Notes: generated from the letters alone by a model not told the origin. A stretch of 64,000 nt of DNA from Acinetobacter haemolyticus (GCF_900406815.1 NZ_OVCN01000018.1:1-64000), one strand, 5' to 3'; positions 26,636-36,891 are shown, numbered from the stretch's first letter. Translations and numbers: made by a program.

Positions 26636-27076
26636 TTACTCCTCGACTTTACCGCCAGCAGCTTCAACAGCAGCTTTAGCACCTTTAGTCAACGCTACAC
26701 CTTGTACAGTGAACGCGCGAGTGATTTCACCTGAAAGCACGATGCGAGCACGAACTTGGTCACGACGAACAACATTCGCAGCCTTCAAAGTTTCTAGTGA
26801 AACAACATCACCTTCAACTTTGTTTAGCTCAGACAAACGTACTTCAGCAGTTTTCAAAGCGATTTGGCTAGTGAAACCGAATTTTGGTAAACGACGATAT
26901 AACGCAGTTTGACCGCCTTCAAAGCCTGGACGAGTACCACCACTTTTACGTGAATTTTGACCTTTGACACCACGGCCACCAGTCTTACCAACGCCAGAAC
27001 CGATACCACGGCCTAAACGACGGTTTTCACGCTTTGCACCTTCAGCAGGTGCAAGCTCATTTAAACGCAGAGTCAT
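26636..27076 (-). CDS. rplO: 50S ribosomal protein L15
   Basis: Late-assembly large-subunit protein of 146 residues. The Gly/Arg-rich N-terminal tail ([20 protein letters not shown]) and the [18 protein letters not shown] motif identify it. It lies four bases after rpmD and six before secY. Confidence 0.99.
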   Translation of the reverse strand: MTLRLNELAPAEGAKRENRRLGRGIGSGVGKTGGRGVKGQNSRKSGGTRPGFEGGQTALYRRLPKFGFTSQIALKTAEVRLSELNKVEGDVVSLETLKAANVVRRDQVRARIVLSGEITRAFTVQGVALTKGAKAAVEAAGGKVEE

Positions 27077-27080
27077 GGCA

Positions 27081-27257
27081 TTATTCCTCTACACTAACCA
27101 TATAGTAAACTTTGTTGATCATGCCGCGGTTAGAAGGCGTATCTTGCACTTCTACAGTATGACCAATACGACGCAGACCTAAACCTTGTAAGCAAAGCTT
27201 GTGATTTTTCAAGCGATGTGAAGAAGACTTAGTCTGGGTAACTTTAATCGTTTTCAT
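27081..27257 (-). CDS. rpmD: 50S ribosomal protein L30
   Basis: A 58-residue large-subunit protein. It begins [20 protein letters not shown] and contains [20 protein letters not shown], the typical L30 core, ending in MVSVEE. Located between rpsE and rplO, as in other gammaproteobacteria. Confidence 0.97.
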
Positions 27258-27263
27258 GATTGA

Positions 27264-27761
27264 TTACCCTTGAATTTCTTCTACTGACTTACCACGTTTC
27301 GCAGCGACTTTCTCAGGAGAAGTCATATCACGCAAACCTTTAAAAGTCGCGTTTACTACGTTAGCAGCGTTAGTAGAACCATAACATTTAGCAAGTACGT
27401 TATGTACACCTGCAGCTTCAAGAACAGCACGCATCGCGCCACCAGCAATTACGCCAGTACCTTCTGAAGCAGGTTGCATGTATACACGGCTTGCGCCATG
27501 ACGAGCATTCACAGGGTGTTGTAAAGTAGTCCCCGCAAGGTCTACAGTAATCATGTTGCGACGAGCAGCTTCAAGTGCTTTAGAAATAGCAGCTGGAACT
27601 TCACGTGCTTTACCACGACCAAAACCTACACGACCATTACCATCGCCCACAACAGTTAGTGCTGTGAAAGAGAAGATACGACCACCCTTTACTACCTTGG
27701 CTACACGATCAACGGCAACCAGCTTTTCAACGAGACCTTCGTTTTGTTCAACTTTCGCCAT
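27264..27761 (-). CDS. rpsE: 30S ribosomal protein S5
   Basis: Small-subunit protein important for decoding accuracy. In its 165 residues, the [20 protein letters not shown] stretch and [15 protein letters not shown] motif mark the S5 RNA-binding fold (about 27-58). Starts two bases after the rplR stop. Confidence 0.99.
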
Positions 27762-27763
27762 GA

Positions 27764-28114
27764 TTAGAACTCCAAGCCGCCTTCACGAGCAGCATCAGCC
27801 AAGGCTTTGATACGACCATGATATTTAAAACCAGAACGGTCAAATGCAACTTTAGTAACGCCAGCTGCTTTAGCACGTTCTGCGATCAAAGCACCAACTT
27901 TCGTAGCCGCTTCAACATTACCAGTAGTACCACTACGTAAAGATGCATCTAAAGTTGAAGCTTGCGCTAAAACTTTGCCACCATCCGCTGAAATAACTTG
28001 CGCATAGATGTGACGCGGAGTGCGGTTTACACACAAACGAGTCGCACCCAATGCACGAATGTGCAAGCGTGTGCTTTTCGCACGACGCAAACGGGTTTGT
28101 TTCTTTTCGTTCAT
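27764..28114 (-). CDS. rplR: 50S ribosomal protein L18
   Basis: 5S rRNA-binding protein of the central protuberance, 116 residues. Identified by [17 protein letters not shown] and by [20 protein letters not shown] near the C-terminus. Part of the spc segment. Confidence 0.99.
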   Translation of the reverse strand: MNEKKQTRLRRAKSTRLHIRALGATRLCVNRTPRHIYAQVISADGGKVLAQASTLDASLRSGTTGNVEAATKVGALIAERAKAAGVTKVAFDRSGFKYHGRIKALADAAREGGLEF

Positions 28115-28128
28115 AAGAACCTCGCGCC

Positions 28129-28662
28129 TTATTTCTTCTTAGCTTCTTTACGAAGAATAACTTCATCCGAATAACGAACACCTTTACCTTTATATGGTTC
28201 AGGAGCACGGTATGCACGGATTTCCGCTGCCACTTGACCTAACAACTGCTTGTTTGCTGATTTCAAAATGATTTCAGTTGCAGTTGGAGTTTCCGCTGTT
28301 ACACCTTCCGGTAAAGCGTAGTCAATCGGGTGTGAGTAACCAAGGTTAAGGTTTACAACAGTACCCTTAACCGCAGCTTTATAACCAACACCAACAAGCT
28401 GTAACTTACGTTCGAAGCCTTCGCTAACACCTTTTACAAGGTTGTTCAATACAGCGCGAGCAGTACCAGCCTGCATCCAAGCGTCTTTCGACTCTTTAGC
28501 CGGAGCAAGTTGAAGTTTACCTTCTTCCTGTTTTAGCTCGACCAGCGCATGCAGGTTGAAAGACAATGTACCTTTGCTGCCTTTCACTTCGACCTGCCGG
28601 CCGTTCTGAGTAACTGTTACACCATTCGGTACAGTTACTGGGGCTTTAGCCACACGAGACAT
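28129..28662 (-). CDS. rplF: 50S ribosomal protein L6
   Basis: Large-subunit protein near the factor-binding site, 177 residues, two similar domains. The C-terminal signature [20 protein letters not shown] is diagnostic. Lies between rpsH and rplR with 13- and 14-base gaps. Confidence 0.99.
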   Translation of the reverse strand: MSRVAKAPVTVPNGVTVTQNGRQVEVKGSKGTLSFNLHALVELKQEEGKLQLAPAKESKDAWMQAGTARAVLNNLVKGVSEGFERKLQLVGVGYKAAVKGTVVNLNLGYSHPIDYALPEGVTAETPTATEIILKSANKQLLGQVAAEIRAYRAPEPYKGKGVRYSDEVILRKEAKKK

Positions 28663-28675
28663 GAGGAATCACCTA

Positions 28676-29071
28676 TTAAGAAACAAAAGCAATAACTTCA
28701 CCACCGATGCCCGCAGCACGTGCAGCGCGATCAGTCATGATGCCTTTGCTTGTAGAAACAATTGCAATACCTAAACCTTGCTTAACGCTAGGAATTTTAT
28801 CTTTACCGCGGTATTGGCGAAGACCTGGACGGCTTACACGCTTAACGGTTTCGATAACTGGTTTGCCTTCGAAATATTTTAACGTAATAGTCAAAGTAGA
28901 TTTGATCTCTTCTTGAGCCACTTCTACATTTGAAATATAACCTTCTTGTTGAAGTACATTTGCAATTGCAACTTTCAACTTAGAAGACGGCATAGAAACA
29001 GTTTGTTTCTTCGCCATTTGTGCGTTACGAACACGTGTTAACATGTCGGCAACGGTATCTTGCATACTCAT
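28676..29071 (-). CDS. rpsH: 30S ribosomal protein S8
   Basis: Primary 16S rRNA-binding protein and, in E. coli, translational repressor of the spc operon. The 131 residues include the opening [18 protein letters not shown] and the C-terminal [20 protein letters not shown] signature. Confidence 0.99.
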   Translation of the reverse strand: MSMQDTVADMLTRVRNAQMAKKQTVSMPSSKLKVAIANVLQQEGYISNVEVAQEEIKSTLTITLKYFEGKPVIETVKRVSRPGLRQYRGKDKIPSVKQGLGIAIVSTSKGIMTDRAARAAGIGGEVIAFVS

Positions 29072-29082
29072 TTAGTCGCTCC

Positions 29083-29388
29083 TTACCAGCTTGCCTTAAC
29101 AACGCCCGGCACATCACCTTGCATTACTGTATCGCGTAATTTGTTACGGCTTAAACCGAACTTACGGAAGTAACCATGAGGACGACCAGTTAAACCACAA
29201 CGGTTACGAAGACGTACTGGAGATGCGTTACGTGGCAATGCCTGTAACTTTAATGTCGCTTCGAAACGTTCTTCGTCACTCGCATTTACATTTGCAATCG
29301 TTGCTTTTAATTCAGCACGTTTTGCAGCGTATTTAGCAACTGTCTTTTCGCGTTTCAATTCGCGATTAATCATACCTTTCTTAGCCAT
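29083..29388 (-). CDS. rpsN: 30S ribosomal protein S14 (zinc-free type)
   Basis: Small-subunit head protein. The long form of 101 residues lacks the CxxC zinc motif of short S14 proteins. The signature [21 protein letters not shown] is near residues 61-81. Confidence 0.99.
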   Translation of the reverse strand: MAKKGMINRELKREKTVAKYAAKRAELKATIANVNASDEERFEATLKLQALPRNASPVRLRNRCGLTGRPHGYFRKFGLSRNKLRDTVMQGDVPGVVKASW

Positions 29389-29397
29389 ATCGACCTC

Positions 29398-29934
29398 TTA
29401 TTTGAACGGGAAGCCGAATGCACGCATAAGCGCACGGCCTTCGTCATCGCTACGAGCAGTGGTCGTAATCGTGATATCTAAACCACGGATACGATCAATT
29501 TTGTCAAAATCGATTTCAGGGAAAACGATTTGCTCTTTTAAACCCATAGAGTAGTTGCCGCGACCATCAAATGATTTCGCAGAGAAACCACGGAAGTCAC
29601 GAATACGAGGGATTGCGATAGAGATCAAACGATCCAAGAATTCGTACATTTGGTCGCCGCGTAAAGTAACTTTACAACCGATCGGCCAACCGTCACGGAT
29701 TTTGAAACCAGCGATTGATTTACGCGCAAGGGTCACAACTGGTTTTTGACCAGCAATGAGTTGCATATCAGCAACAGCACCATCTAATAATTTCTTATCA
29801 GTTGCAGCTGCGCCTACACCCATGTTAAGAGTGATTTTCGTGATGCGAGGAATATCCATCACGTTCTTAACGCCAAGTTCTTCTTGTAACTTCGCTTTAA
29901 GTTCGTCGTTGTAACGTGCTTTAAGTCTGGCCAT
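29398..29934 (-). CDS. rplE: 50S ribosomal protein L5
   Basis: 5S rRNA-binding protein that bridges to S13 in the head. The 178 residues include the motif [15 protein letters not shown] (about 28-42) and the [19 protein letters not shown] block near the C-terminus. Confidence 0.99.
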   Translation of the reverse strand: MARLKARYNDELKAKLQEELGVKNVMDIPRITKITLNMGVGAAATDKKLLDGAVADMQLIAGQKPVVTLARKSIAGFKIRDGWPIGCKVTLRGDQMYEFLDRLISIAIPRIRDFRGFSAKSFDGRGNYSMGLKEQIVFPEIDFDKIDRIRGLDITITTTARSDDEGRALMRAFGFPFK

Positions 29935-29949
29935 TGCCTTTTCAACCTA

Positions 29950-30267
29950 TTACTTCGCTACCGCCACTGATTCACCATTTGATTTGTAAACACGAGTTTT
30001 CGCGCCATCAATCACTTGGTAACCAATACGGTCAGCCTTTTGGGTTGTAGCATTAAAAATTGCCACGTTTGAAATATGAAGCGTTGCCTCTTGAGTAACG
30101 ATACCGCCTTCAGCGCCAGTTACACGGTTTGGCTTTTGATGCTTCTTCACTAAGTTAAGACCTTCGACCTTAACTCGATCTTCAGAAACAGACAAAACAA
30201 CACCTTGTTTGCCTTTTTCTTTACCTGCGATCACAATTACTTGATCGCCTTTTTTAATCTTAGCCAT
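29950..30267 (-). CDS. rplX: 50S ribosomal protein L24
   Basis: Assembly-initiating large-subunit protein, 105 residues. The KOW motif [20 protein letters not shown] lies at the N-terminus, followed by the L24-typical [15 protein letters not shown]. The gap to rplE is only 15 bases, with no obvious room for a large S8 site. Confidence 0.99.
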   Translation of the reverse strand: MAKIKKGDQVIVIAGKEKGKQGVVLSVSEDRVKVEGLNLVKKHQKPNRVTGAEGGIVTQEATLHISNVAIFNATTQKADRIGYQVIDGAKTRVYKSNGESVAVAK

Positions 30268-30276
30268 GATTGCCTC

Positions 30277-30645
30277 TTATAGAACTTCAGGAGCCAATGA
30301 AATGATTTTCATGAACTGTTCAGTACGAAGTTCACGAGTCACTGGTCCGAAGATACGAGTAGCAATCGGAGCTTTGTTGTTATTCAAAATAACAGCTGCG
30401 TTATCGTCGAAACGAATAACTGAACCATCTGGACGACGGATGCCGAATTTTGTACGAACAACTACAGCATTCATCACGTCACCTTTTTTAACACGTGCGC
30501 GTGGGATTGCTTCTTTTACAGTAACTTTAATAATGTCGCCAACTGAAGCATAACGACGGTGTGAACCACCAAGTACTTTAATACATTGTACGCGGCGTGC
30601 ACCACTGTTGTCTGCTACGTCGAGCATACTTTCGGTTTGAATCAT
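30277..30645 (-). CDS. rplN: 50S ribosomal protein L14
   Basis: Large-subunit protein at the interface, 122 residues. It starts [21 protein letters not shown] use this ATG at 30645 because every known L14 begins there and a GGAG precedes it, while the open frame upstream to 30678 adds unrelated residues. First gene of the spc segment, preceded by a long hairpin. Confidence 0.99.
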   Translation of the reverse strand: MIQTESMLDVADNSGARRVQCIKVLGGSHRRYASVGDIIKVTVKEAIPRARVKKGDVMNAVVVRTKFGIRRPDGSVIRFDDNAAVILNNNKAPIATRIFGPVTRELRTEQFMKIISLAPEVL

Positions 30646-30664
30646 TGCCCTACTCCAAAACCGA

Positions 30665-30722
30665 GCATCACCGGTCACAATTTCGAAAGGCTCAAAGAGT
30701 ACTCGAAATTGTCCGATGATGC
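30665..30722 (-). promoter_or_regulatory. Long RNA hairpin between rpsQ and rplN
   Basis: In mRNA sense, GCAUCAUCGG (30722-30713) pairs with CCGGUGAUGC (30674-30665), ten pairs with one U-G. Inside, CAAUUUCGA pairs with UCGAAAUUG, nine perfect pairs, with a small asymmetric bulge between the two helices and a 16-base loop that can form a further CUC/GAG-type stem. It ends 19 bases before the rplN start and spans most of the 92-base junction. The wobble pair works only in the sense strand, which favours an RNA role. Confidence 0.75.
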
Positions 30723-30737
30723 AACAAGAACGTCTAA

Positions 30738-30995
30738 TTACTCAGCAGCTGCTTCAACGACTTCCACTAAAGTCCAAGCTTTAGTTTTAGAAATTGGGCG
30801 GCTTTCTTTGATGGTTACCAAGTCGCCAGTTTTAGCAACATTGTTCTCATCATGAGCGTGTAGTTTAGTTGAACGGCGGATTGATTTGCCATACAACGGG
30901 TGTTGAACACGGCGTTCAATAAGTACAACAATAGACTTGTCCATTTTGTCACTTACGACTTTGCCGGTTAACGTGCGGACTGTTTTTTCACTCAT
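30738..30995 (-). CDS. rpsQ: 30S ribosomal protein S17
   Basis: 16S rRNA-binding protein of 85 residues. The motif [19 protein letters not shown], followed by HPLYGK, identifies it. Overlaps the rpmC stop by four bases. Last gene of the S10 segment. Confidence 0.99.
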   Translation of the reverse strand: MSEKTVRTLTGKVVSDKMDKSIVVLIERRVQHPLYGKSIRRSTKLHAHDENNVAKTGDLVTIKESRPISKTKAWTLVEVVEAAAE

Positions 30996-31189
30996 TGTCC
31001 GTTCCCCTGTTTTTCGGTAAGGAGTGTCTTGATACGAGCAATTGTCTTACGAGCAATTTGCACTTCATGCGATTTGCCTAATTGACCAGTTGCTTTCGCC
31101 ATACGAAGACGGAATTGGTTAAGCTGTTGCTCATCAAGCAAAGCTTTCAACTCTTCTACCGATTTTTCACGTAGATCTTTAGTTTTCAT
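30992..31189 (-). CDS. rpmC: 50S ribosomal protein L29
   Basis: A 65-residue two-helix protein at the exit tunnel, part of the docking site for trigger factor and SRP. It begins [20 protein letters not shown], with the conserved [13 protein letters not shown]. Overlaps both neighbours by one to four bases. Confidence 0.99.
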   Translation of the reverse strand: MKTKDLREKSVEELKALLDEQQLNQFRLRMAKATGQLGKSHEVQIARKTIARIKTLLTEKQGNGQ

Positions 31190-31602
31190 TACATTACCGT
31201 CCGAGTCACGATAGTGGTTTTAAACGGAAGTTTAGCAGCAGCTAAAGCAAAAGCTTCACGCGCTAACTCATCGTTAACACCTTCAATTTCGTACAGGATC
31301 TTACCTGGTTGGATCTGACAAACCCAATATTCCACGCTACCTTTACCTTTACCCATACGAACTTCTAATGGTTTTTCGGTAATTGGCTTGTCCGGGAATA
31401 CGCGGATGAAGATTTTACCACCACGCTTAATACGACGGCTGATGGTACGACGGCAAGCTTCAATCTGACGCGCAGTCATACGACCACGTTCAGTTGCTTT
31501 AATTGCAATCGAACCAAATGATACTGTACTACCACGATGCGCTAGACCAGTGTTACGGCCTTTGTGCACTTTACGGAATTTGGTACGTTTAGGTTGCAAC
31601 AT
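31189..31602 (-). CDS. rplP: 50S ribosomal protein L16
   Basis: Large-subunit protein near the A-site and peptidyl transferase centre, 137 residues. Identified by [19 protein letters not shown] and the [20 protein letters not shown] region with [12 protein letters not shown]. Confidence 0.99.
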   Translation of the reverse strand: MLQPKRTKFRKVHKGRNTGLAHRGSTVSFGSIAIKATERGRMTARQIEACRRTISRRIKRGGKIFIRVFPDKPITEKPLEVRMGKGKGSVEYWVCQIQPGKILYEIEGVNDELAREAFALAAAKLPFKTTIVTRTVM

Positions 31603-31605
31603 GGA

Positions 31606-32358
31606 TTATTCTCCCTTGTCAGCAGCACGGTCACCGCGACGACCACGACGCTCTTGACCTTCACCACGTCCACGACCACGTTTAGCTGGACGCTCTTCAG
31701 CAGGAGCAGGGTTCATGACTTGTTTCATGCCACCTAAAATCTCGCCACGGAAAATCCAAACTTTAACACCGATCGTACCGTAAGTTGTTTCTGCACGCAT
31801 AGTTGCATAGTCGATGTCAGCACGAAGTGTATGCAAAGGTACACGACCTTCACGATACCATTCAGTACGAGCAATCTCTGCACCACCTAAACGGCCAGAA
31901 ACTTCAACTTTGATACCTTTTGCGCCAGCACGCATGGTGTTTTGAACCGCGCGCTTCATAGCACGACGGAACATTACACGCTTTTCTAATTGAGAAGCGA
32001 TTGCTTCAGCAACTAAACGAGCGTCTAAGTCTGGGCGATCGATTTCGTTGATGCTAACTTGCGCTGGAACACCCATAATATTGGTGAGTTCGCGCTGTAA
32101 TTTTTCAATGTCTTCGCCTTTCTTACCGATTACGATACCAGGACGAGCAGTGCTAATTGTTACTTTAGCAGCGCCTGTAGGACGTTCGATAAGAATGTTG
32201 CTGATCATCGCGTTTTTAAGTTTCTTAGTTAGAAACTCACGAACTTGAAGATCTTTAAGCAAGTATTCAGCGTATTGTTTCGGACTCGCATACCAGTTAG
32301 CGTTATGGCGTTTCACAACACCCAGGCGGATACCGATTGGATGAACCTTCTGACCCAT
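31606..32358 (-). CDS. rpsC: 30S ribosomal protein S3
   Basis: Small-subunit protein at the mRNA entry site with helicase-assisting basic residues. In its 250 residues, the KH domain carries [19 protein letters not shown] (about 73-91), and the C-terminal domain has [20 protein letters not shown]. The tail after about 215 is long, Arg/Gly/Glu-rich and low in complexity. Confidence 0.99.
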   Translation of the reverse strand: MGQKVHPIGIRLGVVKRHNANWYASPKQYAEYLLKDLQVREFLTKKLKNAMISNILIERPTGAAKVTISTARPGIVIGKKGEDIEKLQRELTNIMGVPAQVSINEIDRPDLDARLVAEAIASQLEKRVMFRRAMKRAVQNTMRAGAKGIKVEVSGRLGGAEIARTEWYREGRVPLHTLRADIDYATMRAETTYGTIGVKVWIFRGEILGGMKQVMNPAPAEERPAKRGRGRGEGQERRGRRGDRAADKGE

Positions 32359-32359
32359 A

Positions 32360-32689
32360 TCAAACCCCTACCTTAACGGTGATGTGACAAGTACGCTTAG
32401 TAATACGATCTGCACGGCCTTTAGCACGCGGCATGATACGTTTAAGGCTCATGCCTTCATCAACGTAAATCGTAGTTACTTTAAGATCGTCAACATCTAA
32501 GCTGTTATTGTGTTCAGCATTCGCGATCGCAGATTCAAGTGCTTTTTTAACGAGCACAGCTGCTTTCTTGTTGCTGAAGTTTAAAATGTCTAGCGCGCGT
32601 GCAACCGATTTACCACGAATCAAATCAGCAACTAAACGTGCCTTCTGTGCCGAGATAGCGGCACCGCGTAATTTAGCAGTTACTTCCAT
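32360..32689 (-). CDS. rplV: 50S ribosomal protein L22
   Basis: Large-subunit protein whose loop lines the exit tunnel. Signatures are [18 protein letters not shown] and the C-terminal [19 protein letters not shown]. Two ATG codons stand in tandem at 32692 and 32689; the AGGTG ribosome site is better spaced for the second, giving 109 residues. Confidence 0.98.
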   Translation of the reverse strand: MEVTAKLRGAAISAQKARLVADLIRGKSVARALDILNFSNKKAAVLVKKALESAIANAEHNNSLDVDDLKVTTIYVDEGMSLKRIMPRAKGRADRITKRTCHITVKVGV

Positions 32690-32700
32690 CATAGCACCTA

Positions 32701-32976
32701 TTAACGTTTAGACTTCTTATCAACACCGTGACCACGATAGGTACGAGTTGGCGCGAATTCACCTAGTTTATGACCAACCATGTGCTCAGTAACAATTACT
32801 GGAACGTGGTTACGACCATTGTGAACAGAAATTGTTAAACCAACAAAGTCTGGAAGGATCATTGAACGACGAGACCAAGTCTTGATCGGCTTACGGTTGT
32901 TTGCTGCAATAGCCGCTTCAACCTTAGCGAACAAGTGCGCGTCGACGAATGGACCTTTTTTTAATGAACGAGGCAT
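32701..32976 (-). CDS. rpsS: 30S ribosomal protein S19
   Basis: Small-subunit head protein, 91 residues. It begins [20 protein letters not shown] and carries the conserved [17 protein letters not shown] and [16 protein letters not shown] motifs. Confidence 0.99.
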   Translation of the reverse strand: MPRSLKKGPFVDAHLFAKVEAAIAANNRKPIKTWSRRSMILPDFVGLTISVHNGRNHVPVIVTEHMVGHKLGEFAPTRTYRGHGVDKKSKR

Positions 32977-32989
32977 TAGTCAGATTCCT

Positions 32990-33814
32990 TTACTTGACGC
33001 GACGGTCGCGAATAATCATCTTAGTCGTACGCTTATTGGTACGTGTCTTGTACCCTTTAGCTTTTTGACCCCATGGACTTACAGGTTGAATACCTTTACT
33101 ACGTCCTTCACCACCACCGTGTGGATGGTCAACTGGGTTCATCGCCATACCACGAACGGTAGGACGAACACCGCGCCAGCGCGAAGCACCAGCTTTACCC
33201 AATGAACGAAGGTTGCTTTCTTGGTTAGAAACTTCACCAATTACAGCACGACATTCAACATGGACTTTACGCATTTCACCAGAACGTAAACGAACGATAG
33301 CGTAAGAACCATCACGACCTAACAACTGAACTGAAGTACCAGCAGAACGCGCTAATTGAGCACCTTTACCGATTTTGAGTTCAAGGTTATGAAGTGTAGA
33401 ACCAATAGGCATGTTACGAAGTGGTAAGCAGTTACCTGGACGAATTGGAGCATCGTTACCAGATTGAACTTTATCACCCGCACGTAAACCTTTAGGAGCA
33501 ATGATATAACGACGTTCACCGTCAGCATATTTCAATAAAGCAATATGAGCTGTACGGTTAGGATCGTACTCAATGCGCTCTACAGTCGCTGGAATACCAT
33601 CTTTATTACGTTTAAAGTCAACAATACGATAGTGTTGTTTATGACCACCACCTACATGACGTGTAGTGATGTGACCATTGTTATTACGACCACCAGTACG
33701 TTTTTTTGCTTCTACCAACGGTGCATAAGGTGCGCCTTTGTGAAGATGGCTATGAACCACTTTCTCTACAAAGCGACGTCCTGGAGACGTTGGCTTACAT
33801 TTTTGAATTGGCAT
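32990..33814 (-). CDS. rplB: 50S ribosomal protein L2
   Basis: Highly conserved 274-residue protein required for subunit joining and peptidyl transferase activity. The signature [20 protein letters not shown] (about 222-241), containing the essential His, identifies it, as does the C-terminal [15 protein letters not shown]. Confidence 0.99.
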   Translation of the reverse strand: MPIQKCKPTSPGRRFVEKVVHSHLHKGAPYAPLVEAKKRTGGRNNNGHITTRHVGGGHKQHYRIVDFKRNKDGIPATVERIEYDPNRTAHIALLKYADGERRYIIAPKGLRAGDKVQSGNDAPIRPGNCLPLRNMPIGSTLHNLELKIGKGAQLARSAGTSVQLLGRDGSYAIVRLRSGEMRKVHVECRAVIGEVSNQESNLRSLGKAGASRWRGVRPTVRGMAMNPVDHPHGGGEGRSKGIQPVSPWGQKAKGYKTRTNKRTTKMIIRDRRVK

Positions 33815-33825
33815 AATTTTCGTCC

Positions 33826-34146
33826 TTATTCCGCTGCGTTTTCAGCGGTATCGCCCAAGTCAGCCATTTCTACATCTTGGCCAGCTTTCAGGGTGACGTA
33901 TGCTTTTTTCACATCAGAACGACGTCCTAATGTTTTACCAAAGCGTTTTGTTTTACCTTTAGTGATCGTTGTATTAATTTTTACAACTTCAACACCGAAG
34001 AGCTGTTCAACTGCTTTTTTGATTTCAAGTTTGTTTGCATTTAATGCAACTTTGAACACTTGAACACCAGCAGTATCACCTAAAACTTGTGCTTTTTCTG
34101 AGAATACTGGTCCTAATAGGACTTGATAGATACGTTCGTTGTTCAT
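33826..34146 (-). CDS. rplW: 50S ribosomal protein L23
   Basis: Exit-tunnel protein that docks trigger factor and SRP, 106 residues. It has the N-terminal [17 protein letters not shown] and the [16 protein letters not shown] motif. Its start overlaps the rplD stop by four bases, so translation is coupled. Confidence 0.99.
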   Translation of the reverse strand: MNNERIYQVLLGPVFSEKAQVLGDTAGVQVFKVALNANKLEIKKAVEQLFGVEVVKINTTITKGKTKRFGKTLGRRSDVKKAYVTLKAGQDVEMADLGDTAENAAE

Positions 34147-34745
34147 CCGAGTTCTACCTCAATTTTCTTAGCAGCAGCTACAGACATTACAACTTTATCA
34201 AATGCGATCAAGCTAACAGGATCAATAGCAGTAGCATCAACCACATCAACGTGTGGAAGGTTGCGAGCTGCGAGATACAAGTTCTCATCTACAGCATCTG
34301 TAATGATCAATGCGCGAGTTGCATTCAAGTCGGTAAGTTTTGCAAGCAATTCTTTAGTTTTTGGAGCCGCAACAGCAAACTCTTCAACTAATACAAGGCG
34401 ATCTTGGCGAACAAGTTCAGCTAAGATACATTGCATTGCACCGCGATACATCTTACGGTTTACTTTTTGAGACCAATCTTGTGGACGAGCAGCAAAAGTT
34501 TTACCACCACCAACCCAGATCGGGCTACGAATAGAACCCGCACGAGCGCGACCAGTACCTTTTTGACGGAATGGTTTTTTACCACCGCCAGAAACATCTG
34601 CACGTGATTTGTGAGCACGAGTACCTTGACGACCACCAGCTAAATAAGCTGTAACAACTTGGTGTACAAGAGCTTCGTTAAATTCACGTCCGAAAGCAAC
34701 TTCAGACAATTCAACAGCAGAGCCGGAAACAGTTTTTAAATTCAC
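34143..34745 (-). CDS. rplD: 50S ribosomal protein L4
   Basis: Large-subunit protein with a tunnel loop. In E. coli, L4 also represses the S10 operon at its leader. The 200 residues include [20 protein letters not shown] and the [16 protein letters not shown] motif (about 63-78). Overlaps rplW by four bases. Confidence 0.99.
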   Translation of the reverse strand: MNLKTVSGSAVELSEVAFGREFNEALVHQVVTAYLAGGRQGTRAHKSRADVSGGGKKPFRQKGTGRARAGSIRSPIWVGGGKTFAARPQDWSQKVNRKMYRGAMQCILAELVRQDRLVLVEEFAVAAPKTKELLAKLTDLNATRALIITDAVDENLYLAARNLPHVDVVDATAIDPVSLIAFDKVVMSVAAAKKIEVELG

Positions 34746-34756
34746 AGTATTTCCCC

Positions 34757-35395
34757 TCAGGCCTTGATGGTAGGACGCACGATAACGTCGCCGCCAGTTG
34801 AACCAGGAATAGCACCTTTAACAACTAAAACAGAACGTTCAGCGTCAATAGATACAATTTCAAGACCTTGAACTGTTACGCGTTCATCACCTAAGTGACC
34901 AGCCATTTTCTTGCCTTTGAACACGCGACCAGGTGTTTGGTTTTGACCTGTAGAACCTAATACACGGTGAGATACAGAGTTACCATGAGTAGCATCTTGC
35001 GTACGGAAATTCCAACGCTTAACACCACCTTGGAAGCCCTTACCTTTTGATTGCCCAGTTACGTCAACAATTTGACCAACTGTGAACAAATCAACACCGA
35101 TAGAACCACCAACTTCACGACCTTCAAGCTCAGCTTCAGTAACACGGAACTCTTTAACTAAACGACCAGCAGCAACACCCGCTTTAGCGAAGTGACCTTT
35201 CTGAGCGTTCGTTACGCGCGATTCGCGACGTTCACCAGTAGTTACTTGAATTGCTTGATAACCATCAGTTTCAAGTGTTTTGATTTGCGTAATGCGGTTT
35301 GGATCGACTTCGATAACTGTAACAGGTACAGATACACCAGCATCTGTAAAGACGCGAGTCATACCACATTTGCGACCGACTAAACCAATAGCCAT
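34757..35395 (-). CDS. rplC: 50S ribosomal protein L3
   Basis: Early-assembly large-subunit protein, 212 residues from this start. It begins [20 protein letters not shown] and has the conserved loop motif [12 protein letters not shown] followed by [21 protein letters not shown]. The ATG at 35395 is chosen over the one at 35401 because AGAGG is better spaced for it and L3 proteins start MxIGLVG. Confidence 0.98.
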   Translation of the reverse strand: MAIGLVGRKCGMTRVFTDAGVSVPVTVIEVDPNRITQIKTLETDGYQAIQVTTGERRESRVTNAQKGHFAKAGVAAGRLVKEFRVTEAELEGREVGGSIGVDLFTVGQIVDVTGQSKGKGFQGGVKRWNFRTQDATHGNSVSHRVLGSTGQNQTPGRVFKGKKMAGHLGDERVTVQGLEIVSIDAERSVLVVKGAIPGSTGGDVIVRPTIKA

Positions 35396-35452
35396 GTGCA
35401 TAAACCTCTAAAAAAGCGGCCTAATTAACTTAGAGTTAATTAACCGAAAGCC

Positions 35453-35764
35453 TTAACCCAAAGCGATCTGAACATCAACACCAGCAGCAAGATCTAACTT
35501 CATCAATGCATCAACAGTTTTATCTGTTGGTTGAACGATATCGATCAAACGTTTATAAGTGCGGATTTCATACTGATCACGAGCGTCTTTGTTGACGTGT
35601 GGTGAAGTAAGAACGTTGAAGCGTTCGATGCGAGTAGGCATCGGGATTGGACCACACACTTGTGCGCCAGTACGCTTAGCGGTTTCTACGATCTCTTGAG
35701 CAGATTGATCAATCAGACGATGATCAAAAGACTTCAAACGGATACGAATTCTCTGGTTAGACAT
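35453..35764 (-). CDS. rpsJ: 30S ribosomal protein S10 (also transcription factor NusE)
   Basis: 103-residue small-subunit protein that also works with NusB in antitermination. Starts [20 protein letters not shown]; the ATG at 35764 is preceded by GGAG, and the open frame upstream to 35800 is unlike S10. The signature [20 protein letters not shown] is present. First gene of the superoperon. Confidence 0.99.
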
Positions 35765-35931
35765 ACCAGTAAACTCCAAGCCAAATATATAAAGAATCAC
35801 CCATGACGCACCTCACCTTTTTTTGGTAAGTGTCAAGGGCAGTGAAAATCACTATGGTCGTGATCGATGCCACGACTGTAATGCGTTAACTACTTTCTTC
35901 GTAGAAAACGCCCTCCTTTTGAGGGTCGCCC
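35765..35931 (-). promoter_or_regulatory. Structured 5' leader of the S10 operon
   Basis: The predicted leader is about 160 bases. It opens with a hairpin (CCCTC / GAGGG, 35925-35911) that would sit at the very 5' end of the RNA. A second stem follows, GTCGTG / CACGAC (35876-35857), and a third, AGTGA / TCACT (35853-35841). In E. coli a leader of similar length mediates L4 feedback; whether L4 acts here is not shown by the sequence. Confidence 0.55.
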
Positions 35932-35960
35932 ATTATAGCGATTGTTTAAGTCTTATGCAA
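35932..35960 (-). promoter_or_regulatory. Sigma-70 promoter of the S10 operon
   Basis: On the minus strand, TTGCAT (35955-35960) and the perfect -10 TATAAT (35932-35937) are separated by exactly 17 bases. The start would fall at about 35926. This is the best promoter match in the window, as expected for ribosomal genes. Confidence 0.85.
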
Positions 35961-35994
35961 TTCCTGTTTTTTATTTTTTATAATTTTATCCTCT

Positions 35995-36723
35995 TTAAAC
36001 ACCTACAACATATTCTATCGCTCGATTCAACAACTGATTACCTTGTTCGAATCTACTTTTTAGTGTCCTTTTTAGCTCCGATATGGGTTGAACGTACTCG
36101 CCATCAAAAATTGCCATTTCTTCTTCATTTTCAATCAACAACTCCAATGCATGTGGTGTCATTTCTGGATGAAATTGAAAACCAAGCACATTGCGTCCAA
36201 TTTGATACATTTGGTTTCGACAAACTTTATTTTCTGCCAAATGTACTGCCCCCTTCGGGATTTCAAAAGTTTCACTATGCCACTGTAAGATATTGATCCG
36301 CTCAGGAAATTGGAAGCATGTTTCTGGAATATGTGAAGCACGCCCAACATCCATCCAACCTAGCTCCTGATGAGGATTGCGGCTTACAGCAGCACCTAAA
36401 GCATTTGCAATCAACTGCCCACCTAAGCATAGACCAATGGCGGGTTTTCCTGCTGCCAAATAGCGGCGTAACCAGCGTTTTTCCAGCCTCAACCAAGGAT
36501 AGTTCGCTTCATCATTTACACTCATGGTTCCCCCCATGATAATGAGCAAGTCCACCTCATCCACACGCGGCAACGCCTCTAGCTCAAGCGGCAAATCTAC
36601 AGGCAAAGCAAAAAATTCAGTGGCTGTGATTTTTGCTTTATGTGCCTTTAGAAATTCATAACAACTTCCAAAACCCTCACCGGCGATGTGCTGAAAATAA
36701 TGCACTCTTAAATGCGACTTCAT
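35995..36723 (-). CDS. Class I glutamine amidotransferase (GMP synthase-like)
   Basis: A 242-residue stand-alone glutaminase-type domain. The nucleophile Cys99 lies in GLCLGGQL, and the partner residues His185 and Glu187 lie in FQFHPEMTPHALE, so the triad is complete. An oxyanion-type GGTMSV motif is near 64-69. Such stand-alone domains, often annotated as GMP synthase-like, may release ammonia or hydrolyse gamma-glutamyl compounds; the acceptor is unknown. It is directly upstream of the S10 promoter on the same strand, but that strong promoter makes co-regulation unlikely. Confidence 0.85.
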   Translation of the reverse strand: MKSHLRVHYFQHIAGEGFGSCYEFLKAHKAKITATEFFALPVDLPLELEALPRVDEVDLLIIMGGTMSVNDEANYPWLRLEKRWLRRYLAAGKPAIGLCLGGQLIANALGAAVSRNPHQELGWMDVGRASHIPETCFQFPERINILQWHSETFEIPKGAVHLAENKVCRNQMYQIGRNVLGFQFHPEMTPHALELLIENEEEMAIFDGEYVQPISELKRTLKSRFEQGNQLLNRAIEYVVGV

Positions 36724-36743
36724 GCGCTAAAACCTATTATCGT

Positions 36744-36762
36744 TAGAATGATAATAATTCTT
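36744..36762. promoter_or_regulatory. Possible Fur-like site upstream of the amidotransferase gene
   Basis: This 19-base stretch, with core AATGATAATAATTCTT, matches the Fur consensus at about 14 of 19 positions by eye. It lies 21-39 bases before the amidotransferase start, within the likely promoter. The AT-rich context makes chance matches common. Confidence 0.3.
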
Positions 36763-36891
36763 AGCAAAAATAACGCCAGTTTTATTCCAAAGCATGATGC
36801 CCGTACCGATTCTGTACAAAAGCTGCAAATTACTGGCAGATAGATCACTTTTATCTTAACCTAGATCATCATATCGTTTTGATTTTGCCCC

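Noticed and set aside
33545..34063. 172-codon plus-strand frame over rplB and rplW
   Set aside because: Antisense to two universally conserved ribosomal genes, Thr/Phe-rich low-quality composition, no ribosome site.
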